From: Priapulus caudatus
Lineage: Eukaryota > Priapulida > Priapulimorpha > Priapulimorphida > Priapulidae
DNA length: 33,709 nucleotides
Assembly: GCF_000485595.1 (NCBI RefSeq)
Contig: NW_014577417.1
Span: forward strand, 254,112 to 287,820
Direction: 5' to 3'
The notes under the pieces were generated by a model, which saw only the letters and a list, made by a program, of their open reading frames with translations, had not been told where the DNA came from and did no database searches. This document shows positions 20,333-31,077 of this stretch, piece by piece. Every line of letters starts with the position of its first letter. Position 1 is the first letter of the stretch. The translations under genes and the position numbers were made by a program.

Positions 20333-20407
20333 GGGCCCAAGAATAGAGAACATGGGTCCCAATAAAACCAATGTGCCTAACCCTAACCCTTCTCTATCCT
20401 TGAACCC
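20333..20407. repeat. Short inverted repeat with TTAGGG-like loop
   Basis: Arms GGGCCCAAGAATAGAGAA (20333-20350) and, read inverted, GGGTTCAAGGATAGAGAA (20390-20407) differ at three positions. The loop ends with CCTAACCCTAACCC, the complement of TTAGGG repeats. Confidence 0.65.
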
Positions 20408-20471
20408 ACAGGAGTACTCAGTAGTCAGTCTTAGTGTCAGTACTGTCAGTAGTCAGTATTGACAGTAGATA

Positions 20472-20534
20472 CAATAATGTAACCCAAACCCAAGAGGATA
20501 GGGGGGATCCTCTTGGGTTTGGGTTACATTATTG
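20472..20534. repeat. 28-bp-arm perfect inverted repeat
   Basis: The left arm begins CAATAATGTAACCCAAACCC and is followed by AGGGGGG and the exact complement of the arm. The same arm recurs at 21187-21214, directly before the assembly gap. Confidence 0.95.
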
Positions 20535-21002
20535 ACTATTGTGTGTGAGTATTGAGTATTCTGATATGTAGTCTAAGTGTATCTATATTGACAGTAACAC
20601 TGACAGTGACAGGTCATAATCTAACGCCGGATGGCGACCATATTAAATTTTCGTTTAACCACAATCACACCAGCACACGAATCTTACCTTTCATTCTAAT
20701 TTCTATTGTATGACTTTCTACCTTAGTACCTATTATAAAAATATATCTGAAACAGCTGATTATCCTCGAACCTCGAACACAACAAAAAGAAAACACGACG
20801 ACTGCCCACAATGCCCTACGATCAAAAAACACTTGCTTCATACCCTGCATAACATTTTCCGCAGGCTTAGAAATTTTGCAGCGTTACATGCGAGTACAAA
20901 CTAGGGTACATTTTAAAAACAAGAGGCCGCTTCACATGTTTAGGGTGCTTATCAACAATATCATTATCAAGTGTAACAAATAAACAATATCTATTTTCTG
21001 CA

Positions 21003-21254
21003 ATGGAACAGAATGATGTGAAGGACGACGAAAAAAGTGCAAGCGACAAGGTTGTTGTTCCAAAGACTGCAACACAGATTCAGCGTATGAAGCTAGAGAA
21101 GTTAATGAAGAACCCGGTAACATTAATCATTAATTTAGCATGATATGATATCACTATCACTATCAGTGTTAGTACTGACATAGATACAATAATGTAACCC
21201 AAACCCAAGAGGATAGGGTTACAAAGTGTCCCTATCCTTTTCTGNNNNNNNNNN

Positions 21255-21319
<65 letters not shown>

Positions 21320-22116
21320 TGAAAGGAAATTAGCAGGGATGTAGGCCTAATGTGTCTCATCACATCTTTATTGGTAAGCAGGAAAGTTGTACATGTCAGA
21401 TTTACCTGATCGATCTCATACTTGCTGTGATTTTTCAATGGGTATCAGGAAGATGAAAATGAAGCATACCACGAAAAGCTAAATAAACACAAGACGGAAG
21501 CCGAGGCACGGACTGCAAAGAAGCGTGCAAAGAGGCTAAAGAAAAAAGAAAAGATGAAGGAGAAGAAATTTAAAAAAGGAGGCAAGTTTCAGACAAATTT
21601 AGTGTTTAAATGTGAGATATTATATATCCAGAATGATGCCATTATTTGTAACAGACTGGTGCCACTGCATCAGATTGTCACTTGATTTATACGAGGTTTA
21701 AATTATAAATAACGATCAGTGACCTAATCTGACTTCTGACGCACATAGCTGCTGAGTCTGATATAGCTTGTAATCAACAGCAATTTTCAGCAGTTTGATA
21801 GTTATGCATCATAATCTGCTCTTGGTAAGTCACAGAATTAATATAGGCAAAGTGCTGTCAGCAGACAATATTAACACTGGCAACAACGCCATCGCTCGGT
21901 TGGAAATGGATATTTCATGTCTTTTTTTTATAATTCCGTAGTTGAGAAATACTGTAATTGAATGTCAATCTTTGGTTGTGTACTGAATTTAGACTTGAAC
22001 AACTAAATATTTGACATGTTTGACACATTGCAGATGATCGTGCCGGGGATGAGGCGAGACGGCAGAAAGAATCGGATGAATCGGGGAGCTCCGACGCGGA
22101 TCGTTCTGACACGTGA
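21003..22116 (+). CDS. PRKRIP1: PRKR-interacting protein 1 homolog; central exon(s) missing
   Basis: Small, highly charged nuclear protein; in vertebrates it binds the kinase PKR and is found in spliceosomes. Exons seen: 21003-21116 (38 codons, ending QRMKLEKLMKNP, like human KLKLERLMKNP), 21449-21581 (EDENEAYHEKLNKHK then ARTAKKRAKRLKKKEKMKEK, a basic helix like human TAKRRKKRQKLKEKK) and 22034-22116 (acidic, Ser-rich tail GSSDADRSDT then stop). Only 109 residues are visible against 184 in human; the missing ~60-70 residues are the conserved middle. Both flanking boundaries are phase 0. The intron that should hold the missing exon contains the run of Ns at 21245-21254, so an assembly gap is the likely cause. 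The second intron uses a GC donor (GGAG|GCAAGT). Confidence 0.9.
21245..21254. other. Assembly gap (10 N)
   Basis: Ten Ns, immediately after a repeat hairpin arm and immediately before a GA microsatellite. The length is probably a placeholder. Confidence 0.99.
21255..21316. repeat. (GA)n microsatellite
   Basis: About 30 GA dinucleotides adjoining the assembly gap in PRKRIP1. Confidence 0.95.
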
Positions 22117-23011
22117 TTGGTGACGCAGCGCACGTGACAGGTGCTGTCATTAGAACCTTGGGAAACGCTTTTGATTACATACGAGGACAATCGAAGTGTC
22201 CAACGTCGCTTTTATAATCACAATACGAAAGTGGTTATGCCTATTTTGATCGTACCATAGCCCTAATTCAGTGCAGAAAAGTTGCATTGCAAGCTAAGAA
22301 CACGAGGATTATTCACAAGCCAAGAAGTTGTTAGTTTTAGAGGTCAGCAATCATATTTTTGACATGAGCTATTGTAAATATATGTGTGATCTTGATATGG
22401 GCATCAATATCAAGATGTAGGATTAGAAAAGGAGTATGTATGTACAACCACACATATTTCTATATTTTGTGTGGAACAAATCATTATATCATGAGAAGAA
22501 TCTGTATATAAGTAGAACATAACAGTTTTTTGTTTTATTAAAGAATATATTTTATATCATTATGTAAAGATGAGATTAAATGTCCGAACATATAAGAATA
22601 ATAATTTTCATAATTAGCCATCACCTAATTAGAATTAATCACATTTGTATTTCTAAAATTAACTTGTCAAAGGTACAAATTCCTACATACAACCAACCAG
22701 GCATGTGATTTCCTAATTCAAACACTCGCGCGATTGTGAATTCACGCGTTGTCTACACAATTCTCTGGACCCAATCATAACACAGATCAACCTAAATATA
22801 AGGAACGCACTTTGACATGACATCCCCAATTGAAAGTTGGGTAATTATCGGTTGCCCCAACATCGATTTACCAATGATTATATAGTATCAATAAAGCAAT
22901 CATACTTGACCATCTGTCCAGATCTATGGTGCCCTGTAGTAGCACGACTGGCACAATAAAACTACCGATTGAAAATCCCACGAAGAATCGACGATGATGA
23001 TGATGTAATGC
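22117..23011. other. Convergent 3' region of PRKRIP1 and RMND1
   Basis: No coding exon. An ATTAAA polyadenylation-type signal lies at 22537 on the plus strand, and TTTATT at 22534-22539 gives AATAAA on the minus strand, so both genes might use signals at nearly the same place. Otherwise AT-rich sequence. Confidence 0.4.
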
Positions 23012-26000
23012 TCACTTGAACGGAATCCACTTCACGAGTTCGAAACAGACCTGAAGAAGACAAAATCCAAGATGTCCACAAGTCTGCTAAAACCAACTTC
23101 TCACATAAAACTATATTGTGTAGCTACTAAGGCGTGCATGCACATGCATGAAACCAGCAAAGAACAGTACAAAGCATTAACTAATCAAATACGCAGACAA
23201 ACAGCTACATATAACACACAAACAAAACAACATCACGGCGAAACAGACAGAGATATGCACAATACAGCGCGAAGCTAAAAAATTATGCCTGTTAAATGAA
23301 AATGCAAAGGCGTATCGTGGGCACAGGACCCTGCCAGACGTACAAACAGGTCTGAGAATGATACACGACAAAGCCAGATTCGAACGCGTAGAGAACGGAC
23401 GCGGCGCGGCGAGACACAAGCATTGCCAGGGGGCGCTCACCTCGACGGCGATGAGTATGATGATCATCCACTCAAGGCGGGTGTGGTGCCGATCGCTGAG
23501 GTGATCCTTCAGCAGCTGCGCGAGCTCACAGCACAGATTCAGCTTCTCATTCATCACCTGCAAACACATCCCTATGTCAGCGCCCTCCAGTGGGGAAACG
23601 TGCAAACATCTCACGGTTGCCGGACTAACGTGTGAGCGCCCTCCAGTGGGGAAACGTGCAAACATCTCACGGTTGCCGGACTAAACGTGTGAGCGCCCTC
23701 CAGTGGGGAAACGTGCAAACATCTCACGGTTGCCGGATTAAACGTTTGAACGCCGGCTACTGGGGAGACACCAAGCGATTTCTCATCCATGGCATGGATT
23801 AACTACAGACCTGCCAACCTGTGATTCATGAAAATAGTAAGGATTTTCTTTTATTGCAGCAGGCGGCCATTTTGTTTGTATGTTATGCGCGCAATGAATG
23901 ATGGGACTAACTCTAGATCACGCGAGAACAACGTGAACGCGTGATCCAATATGGCTGCGCCCACAATCGCCAGATATTTTTCGCCTCACAATGTAAAAAA
24001 CACATTAATTTTCAAGTCGTAAAAAATCGTAAGTTTTTCAGTTTGATCGTACATTCGTAAAAACATCTTGGAATTAGTAAGGAATACGAAAAAATCGTAA
24101 GGGTTGGCAGGTCTGCACACATCATGAAGCCAGTGTTTTGAAGGCGCCATTTGCATATTAGTTGTTGCTATAATTAAATATGCCATGGTGTTACGATGTG
24201 TTCAATTCTAATTTTCTATGCTACAACACCATAAATTCTTAGTGTTTTCTCAAGTTGGCGTAATCAGTAACATATATATGCTATTAGGTGAGACTACATT
24301 TTGCGCCATAGTTTTCCAGGCTTTGCATTTTCGAGCAATGATTTCGAAATCCTGGCTTCTAATGATCGGTGCACAAACTCACCCTGGTCCTTCTGGCAAT
24401 GTTCAGATGGATACACATCTTCTCGTAGATCGGTTCGAGATGCTCCCTGTCCCAGTAGAAGTCAGGAGTGTCGAGCAGGTCCGAGCTCAAGTTTATCAGA
24501 TGTCTGACGAGGTGACATATAGTCAGCATAATTTATAGATGCATATATTCTCTAATAGAGGGCACTACCTTTTCTTTATATATATTTACATATATATATA
24601 CATATATATATATACACGCACGCACACACACATAATGGTATTATGGATAAATTGTTTCTTTACCAATAGGTCGTGTTAGTGGACATATCTATCAAGGTAA
24701 CATGCCCTTGTCCAGATACGCAATCACGGAACCGATGAGGAATGATATTAATTCATCGTCAGTTCACTGATCTGACACCCACCTGAGCGCGAACAGCTCT
24801 CCTGTCTTACGCAGCACGTCTTCCCGTGAGATTGTCATCTGCTTCCCTAACTTCATCGTATCAGTGACCCACTTTATCGATTCGACGTAGCGGTCGAGTG
24901 AGGCTTCCCAGATGCCCAGCTTCACTAAAAACAAACGACGCATTAGGGCTTTTACTTCTTTCGAGTTATCGGTTATAGTTACAGTATCGTATAAATAAAG
25001 ATACGTATCTCATACAGAGTATATTACTATACAATGTGCTACTTACCGGACAAGACCATGGAGTTAGAAAAAGCATACTTGTCGAGCTGTGGTGATACAT
25101 CTGCATTCAGAAAAATGCGACCCTTTGACAGTTTCGATGCCAAACTGAAAGAACAAGTAGGAAACGAGTGTCACCACGAGCAGCGAGGATGCAGGGATAA
25201 ATCTGTTTAATTCCAACTTAGTTTCTACTAAACTAGCGGGATACCCGGCGTTGCCCGGGGACATCAGTGGCGTTACTCAGTTGGTGACCGCTTGGTTGAA
25301 AGGAAAATACCCAAAAAAATCGAACTATCTATCTATCCATGCATCCATCCCAGCAGCCATGCATCCATCCCATTCCATCCCATCCCATCCCATCAGACCG
25401 CATCCCATCCCATATCCCATCCCATCTCATCCCATGCCATGTCTTGCCATCCAATCCCATGCCATGCCATGCCGTGCCATCCCAAACAGTAAAAAATAAG
25501 AAGAAATCAAAAAATAAAATAAATTAAAATTAAAAATTAAAATTAAAAATTGAAAAATTGAAAATAATACATACTAAAGAGGTAGGTAAAGGGAAAAAAG
25601 AAAAAAAAGGGCAAATAAGTTCCCCAGCTGGGACTCGAACCCGGAATCCCGGTGTAGGAGACAGATGTTCTAGCGATTAGGCCACTGCGCCGTTAAGGGT
25701 ATAGACCATGGATTCACACGTACGTGATGTTAATCTGTACGCACCGCCATTTATTGATGAATAGAATTTTTATCAATTTTTAACCTTTTTAAATTTTTGT
25801 TTCAGCGATAACCACCTCCCAGACGTGCTGATTCTGAAAATATCTTTAGTTTTCCTCTAGGCTGCGGAGTTCTCTAGTTATGCGAGTACGGACTAATTCG
25901 GCTGAACAATACTTACGTAACTTACGTAACTAGTTACGCATCTTAATTTTCAGAGGGCGATTTTTTTCGTCTAGGAACGTCTAGAATTTCATCCGGTATA

Positions 26001-28700
26001 GGAAATCGGCCTCTCAAAACTGCATCCAGATCGCTTGGGCGGTTTGGCCGGGCATAGGGGACATACATACATACACACATACATACAAACTGAAATATAG
26101 ATTAGATTACTTTATCTCAGTACCACTGTTTGTAACTGCCTTAAATTGAAAAACGGTGTGGCAAAACGCCATTACGCTTCTAGATCTGAAGACGGAAGAG
26201 GAATAGATCAATGATCTGAATATCAGTAAGACTATAAATGTGTTGAGAGAACGATATCCAGTCAAACCTGTTGCAACGGTCCTCTCTATAAACTATCTAT
26301 AAAGGACACTGCCGGCATTTCCCTAGGGTGACAGTTATACAGTGAGACCAAATCTTTAGAACAAACACCTGTCTGCAAAAGACAGTTTTAACATTTCTGT
26401 AAAGTGGTGGTTATTCAGCGCATCCAGCCTCTATAGAATGGACACCTGTCTACACAGGATGCTTTTGGCATTTCCCTGGACCAACCTTCACAAACAGGTT
26501 TGACTGTATGCTGACTAGGAAGTCACTGTGAGATTGATACACTCACTCGACATATGTATACTTCATCTCTTCCCTCTCACGGTCAGTTATCTCATCCTCA
26601 TAAGATGACTCCTCAAACTCGCGCAGAAACCGTCTCAGTGTGTTCCTCTGTAATGTTTTCCACATCGCATTATTCGCTACACTCAAGTTGCTGCCTCCAA
26701 CCGAGTTCAGTATCAAATCACATTATTCCCCAGTGCTCGAACTACTCCCATCAAGTGACATTGAGTACTGCACACACAGGGCATCAATACTTGGTAAGGT
26801 TTCAATGAACTTGGGCTATGAGAACATAAACATCAGAAATCAACAACACGATTGAAGTAAGTGATGACTCTTACTACGATACTTTAGAATAGATATATGA
26901 CACGTGAAACAGACATTTTGTCAAAAGTAGCCTACGTGGTACGGTTGCAGATTTGGGGCAGAGGCAATCTTTCTTACCTGTGACCACAGCACAAGATACT
27001 CCGCAATTAAACTACTATAATGTGGCCCATAGTGTGGAGCTAAGGAACTATTACTATGTTTCGATACCAACCTCCAACTCTGGAACATTCCAGAAGACAA
27101 CAGAGCCTTCTCGAAACATGTAGATCTCTCTTGGCTCTGTGCCGACAGTGTACTTTGCAGTGACATGTAGAGAATCATGCATGTCTGAAAAAGGCAAGCG
27201 ATAACTTGCAGGTGTAGTGCGAATCTCGGTTGTTTTTCTTTGTAACTGGAAAGAGAAATATAGTTCATGTAAGGATGAGTATTGAGTAATGTGTTATTAG
27301 GTGCAAGTGGTACACACCTTCGGGCATGGAGGATAACTTATAGAGGCCCTGTTGCTGCAAGGCTGCACTCAGTCTCTCGAGATCATATTCCTCGGCCGTT
27401 GCATATGCAGAAACATCCCACTCCTCCTTCTGTAACACGTGACCCTTATTAAAATATATTACATTAAAGAATAATACTTGATGTAAGAATATTCATCAAA
27501 GTTCTCCCCAGGTTTTCCCCAGGACTTTCAGAAGGCATGTCGGGTAATAAGGTTCAGCACTAAATTTTTACATGCCATTACATTTTTTCATTAAATTACA
27601 TGCAATAAAGATTTGATAATAATAATAATAATAAATGCTGATCGGAGTTAGTTTCGCATTGTAAACAGGCTCAATACACAGATAAACTTAATCAGGAGAT
27701 GTATACTTCAAGCTGTGTGAACCCAGCATGACTCTTGGGACTGTCAAAAGTAAGCGCATTTGGAAATTAGAGAATGTCAATTAGGAAATTAAGGTATGTT
27801 GGGGGATTTATGGAATGTCACAAATTAGCACCAGCTTTGAAAGTATGTCGGACCAGACCTGCGTTAGGCATGGGGAGAATCCTGGATTATAACAGAAAAG
27901 GACAGCCTAACATTGATCAAATGACATGTTGAAAATACAGAGTGGCTATATGCCCGGCAGCCGGCATATATATATCTGACGGCTGCCGGGCACGGTCTTC
28001 AATTTCCTAGATGCCCGGCAGTTTTTAATTTTCAGCATTATCTCAAGTAAACAAGGGTTAGGGTTAGGAACTGCCGGGCATTTAGGAAATCGAAGACCGT
28101 GCCCGGCTGCCAGGTATATAGCCACAGCGTTGAAAATAATCTCACCACGACACGTCATTCAAACAATGACAGCATGTTCCAGCAAAGTTCATGCACCTAT
28201 CAATATAATTTCAGCTATAAAGACCAAGGTCAATTAAACTTAAAGATGTCACAAATGCCAAAATCTTGAACAACGTACAGTGTTTCAGTATCTTATCATT
28301 ATATTATCAGTACCAGAGGTATTTTTGATGCACTATCATCTTCTTCTTCCACTACAGCTCTCTTCTTGATTGGTCTTTTGGTATCTAGTGCGGATATGTG
28401 CTTTTGGATGCCACCAACAGTAGCTGACAGATGTCTTTGCGATGAACAATCGATCAAGGAACATTTGAGAAGCAGGCTGGACTGTGTATGCTTATAAACG
28501 ATGGCCGACGAACTCAAAGCTAGCCGTGAAATACCACTACTTCCGTGCCTAATAGCCAACACTGAAATTCCAGCGTTTAAACGATTTGAAACCCCTTCTT
28601 TTACCAATGATGACACGTTTGGACACAACTCGTTTCGTAATAACTGCGTAGAGAGTTGGCGACCTAGAAGAAGTACATTTTTAAACACCTTACTTGACAT
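23012..28700 (-). CDS. RMND1: RMND1, mitochondrial DUF155 protein (nine exons)
   Basis: Mitochondrial inner-membrane protein; the human homolog supports mitochondrial translation. Exons on the minus strand: 28314-28700, 27318-27429, 27072-27184, 26547-26647, 25047-25144, 24783-24924, 24383-24503, 23441-23557, 23012-23050; phases agree throughout, 409 codons plus stop (human 449). The start ATG at 28698-28700 opens a basic, Ser/Leu-rich presequence ([20 protein letters not shown]) typical of mitochondrial import. Conserved DUF155 motifs follow: [81 protein letters not shown]-terminal membrane segment runs from [13 protein letters not shown] into the 39-nt last exon ([12 protein letters not shown]). 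The exon 1 donor (CTG|GTACTG) is weak. Several transposons lie in the introns. Confidence 0.95.
23581..23775. repeat. 56-57-bp tandem repeat, about 3.3 copies
   Basis: Units start CGCCCTCCAGTGGGGAAACG at 23581, 23637 and 23694, with a decayed fourth start at 23751 (CGCCGGCTACTGGGG). The first three are nearly identical. The array begins 24 bp from the RMND1 exon at 23441-23557, in the intron's acceptor region. Confidence 0.9.
23806..24115. mobile_element. hAT-like MITE in RMND1 intron 7
   Basis: Ends CAGACCTGCCAACC at 23806 and, inverted, CAGACCTGCCAACC at 24102-24115 are perfect 14-bp terminal repeats. The interior has a further inverted pair (GCGGCCATTTTG / CAATATGGCTGCG). The 310-bp element has no ORF. 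Flanks ATTAACTA and CACACATC do not match, so no target duplication is seen. Confidence 0.7.
24575..24632. repeat. (TA)n/(CA)n microsatellite
   Basis: Alternating TATATA and CATATA passing to CACACACA, in RMND1 intron 6. Confidence 0.85.
25330..25485. repeat. CATCC / CCATG-rich low-complexity tract
   Basis: Irregular tandem CATCC, CCATCC and GCCAT words. ORFs here read as Pro/Ser/His runs and are not genes. Confidence 0.85.
25621..25692 (-). tRNA. tRNA-Arg(CCT)-like pseudogene or SINE head
   Basis: On the minus strand, 72 nt align along their whole length with tRNA-Arg. There is an A box TGGCCTAATCG, a loop CTCCTAC giving anticodon CCT, and a perfect B box GGTTCGAGTCC. The acceptor stem (GGCGCAG against CTGGGGA), D stem (GCCT against GAAC), anticodon stem and T stem all contain mismatches, so a working tRNA is unlikely. 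Its position inside a retroposon-like repeat suggests a tRNA-derived promoter. Confidence 0.55.
27600..27640. repeat. (AAT)n microsatellite
   Basis: A short ATAATAATA run in RMND1 intron 1. Confidence 0.6.
27942..28125. mobile_element. Hairpin element with TTAGGG-like loop
   Basis: The left arm (27942-28024: GTGGCTATATGCCCGGCAGC, then CGGTCTTCAATTTCCTAGAT, then GCCCGGCAGTT) is complementary to the right arm (28069-28125). The loop ends with GGGTTAGGGTTAGG at 28055-28068. The left arm has an extra ~20-bp duplication. It lies in RMND1 intron 1. No ORF. Confidence 0.7.
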
Positions 28701-29041
28701 TCTTATAAAAATAACTCGTTATTGTATCAGCAATAACCAGACACAGTGACACATATATTATCACATCCGTAGATACGTGACCTACATCTATGCCCACATC
28801 ACTGATACAGGTACTAACTGGATAGATAGACCAGATAGACTAAATACTTAGTATTTTCTACACGTAGTCGTAGAATTTACAGAGGCGCCCATGTGCGATA
28901 CCAGCGCCGACTAACGGTAAATATAGCAATCATTTCACCACATCACGGCGAGGATGAAGTTTTATTTATTTCACTCTCTAAGAAACGGTTATACATCGAA
29001 TGTGTATTGATGTTAGCCTAGGATAACCTTTATCCAGGATC
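28701..29041. other. Upstream region of RMND1
   Basis: No exon recognised. Presumably contains the RMND1 promoter; no TATA box or other core motif stands out. Confidence 0.4.
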
Positions 29042-29561
29042 CAGTGGCGTAGGGGGCTCCAGTGGCGTAGGGGGCTCCAGAATTTTTTAACACGGGGGGG
29101 GGCATAAACAGCGAACAGCGCAAAATAGTGGATCGATGAATTAATATGTTAATGGTTCCTCCGCCTCCCTCTCCACACGTCTGTGCTCCCCACCTCTAGC
29201 TCTGCGATCTTTGTTTTGGGTGCCATGCATGCAAAAAGGTGACATTTGTGTTCGTTGTTCTCTGCTCCCGTTCGTTGTTCGCTGTTGTGACTGTTCAGTG
29301 GCGGATCCAGAAGTCCAAGGAGGAGGTGTGTATGTGTGAAAAACAGGCGGGCCGGGGTAAGGAGGTTCTCCAGAAAATTTTGAAAATGTAGATAGCAGAA
29401 GATGGTATTTGAGGCACTTTTGAGTACATGTACAGCCTTCAGTCTGACTACGACAATTCTCTTTTTAGTAGATTTTTTAATTTTAATTTTTAATTCTTTA
29501 ACTTTTGGATCAACAGGAGGGGGCCATGGCCCCCTTTGGCCCTCTCCTAACTACGCTACTG
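29042..29561. mobile_element. hAT-like non-autonomous element
   Basis: The left end CAGTGGCGTAGGGGG and right end (inverted) CAGTAGCGTAGTTAGG are typical hAT-type terminal repeats. Flanks CCAGGATC and TCTGGATC match at 6 of 8 bases, consistent with a decayed 8-bp duplication. The first 18 bp are repeated in tandem at 29042 and 29060, and a similar CAGTGGCGGATCCAG lies inside at 29297, so a second nested end is possible. No transposase ORF. Confidence 0.6.
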
Positions 29562-31077
29562 TCTGGATCGGTCAATGTATAGGTAGGTAGCAATGCAGTG
29601 TTGTAGTGGTAAATTATTTTTTGGGTATACTCCCTTATACTGATAGCTCAATCATCGAAGCAACAAGCCAATGACGAGGCGCTGCGCCGTGGTGGTGATT
29701 CACAAACACAGTGCCCCCCCCTCCCTCCCAAGTGACCCAACCCTGACCAGATCAAAATTACAAAGAAACATACACAATCAAATCATCTTTCACAATAAAT
29801 ATGTAGGAAAGCGCCAGTTCCCATCAGTCTATATTAGTTCGTATTCTATAATAGTTCGCGGCACGAACGCAATCACAATAAACCACTTCCATCACATATA
29901 TAATGGTGATTCCGCCGCGATGCCCACCTGCCCCGTCTCTAGGGACCAGAGACTTGTTGACGCCTAATGCGCAGGTAGAGACTCTCGGCTCTCATCCTTT
30001 AAGCAGCACGGTCCAGTTTTCACCTAGCTCCTACACCCTATCCCAGCCACACTTTTTCGCTTCTCCGTTCTGCCTTGGTATTCTCACACCAGTCCTCGAT
30101 CTTAACTATCTTCACGTATCTTCTCACGTATCCTCACGTAGCCTCTCACGTATCTTCTGCCTGCCGTCTTCACCCCGGCCGAGCGTCTCAGTGAAGATCC
30201 GCGATAAAGTACGAGATTATTGTTAGTCGGTTACATTTCTGATGCTACCCGTAATGGGACTTCCCACATGCTAAACCGTAGAGCCTGGATCGGGAAGAGA
30301 AACACTTCCTTAGAAATATCCCCTCAAAATTTTAATGTAAGGTTTTGCAAAAGGCATCAAAATTTGAAGCATTGGTGAGTCATGTCTTCTGACCAATCGT
30401 TGCATAAGCGCTAACTATATGTCTAATTATTTACCAAGACACAAAATAATCCAAAAATGATCAAGCCGTTGTCATAGTATTGATTTTCTAGTTCTAGTTT
30501 CTGCAATACTCATCAAATGTAATATCATGATAAAGTGTCTGAGGTAATTTAATTGTTTATACCGATTTTTATAAGACACACTGTCATAGACCTCCAAATG
30601 TTTTGTTTGGTAAAGAGGCAATGTACAAGTAGATCATATCCTTACTCATTTCGTACATTTTGTTGTGTAGCTTGAACAAAATATACATAGCTGACGAATA
30701 CGGTAAACATACAGTCACGGTTCAGTCGCACAGAGCAAAACCGCTACACTGGCATAGCCTGGGCGCCGCGCGCCACGTGCGCTCCGCCGGCCCTTGGAGG
30801 CCGCCCCATCAATGTCGATAATACGTACGTTTGATTTGTCAAAAGTTAGTCGCGTATATGGATAGCCAACACAAATTAATTCTATGGAACACCACGCGCA
30901 GCGTATGAATGTCGACGATTTTCATAATTCGTAGATCTACTAGAGTCTACATTTATTTTATTTTTTGTATTTATAGCCTAATTATTTTTTTAGGTATACG
31001 TGCGTATACCCAAAAATGTCCTTTTTTTAAGTATACGGCGTATACATAAGTATATTCTCCATTACATCACTGGGTTA
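29562..31077. other. Intergenic sequence
   Basis: No gene recognised. The ORFs at 29671-29967 and 29903-30226 are Ser/Pro/Thr-rich without motifs or splice support. A GC-rich patch occurs at 30760-30810. Possible degenerate repeats, but none can be delimited. Confidence 0.4.

Larger units (their letters stand above)
25228..26110. mobile_element. Composite retroposon-like repeat with tRNA-like part and CATA tail
   Basis: Begins near ACTAGCGGGATACCCGGCG, contains a CATCC-rich tract (25330-25480), an A/T-rich low-complexity part, a tRNA-like segment (25621-25692) and ends in CATCCAGATCG ... GGACATACATACATACA. The (CATA)n tail after a conserved CATCCAGATCG-like block resembles 3' ends of short retroposons in many invertebrates. 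Boundaries are approximate, and it may be several elements joined. It fills most of RMND1 intron 4. Confidence 0.5.

Noticed and set aside
25330-25485. CRISPR-like array of short repeats
   Set aside because: CATCC words are irregular simple sequence without unique spacers, in an animal intron.
29903-30226. 107-codon ORF, Ser/Pro-rich
   Set aside because: No recognised motif, no splice context, and composition like random C/T-rich sequence.
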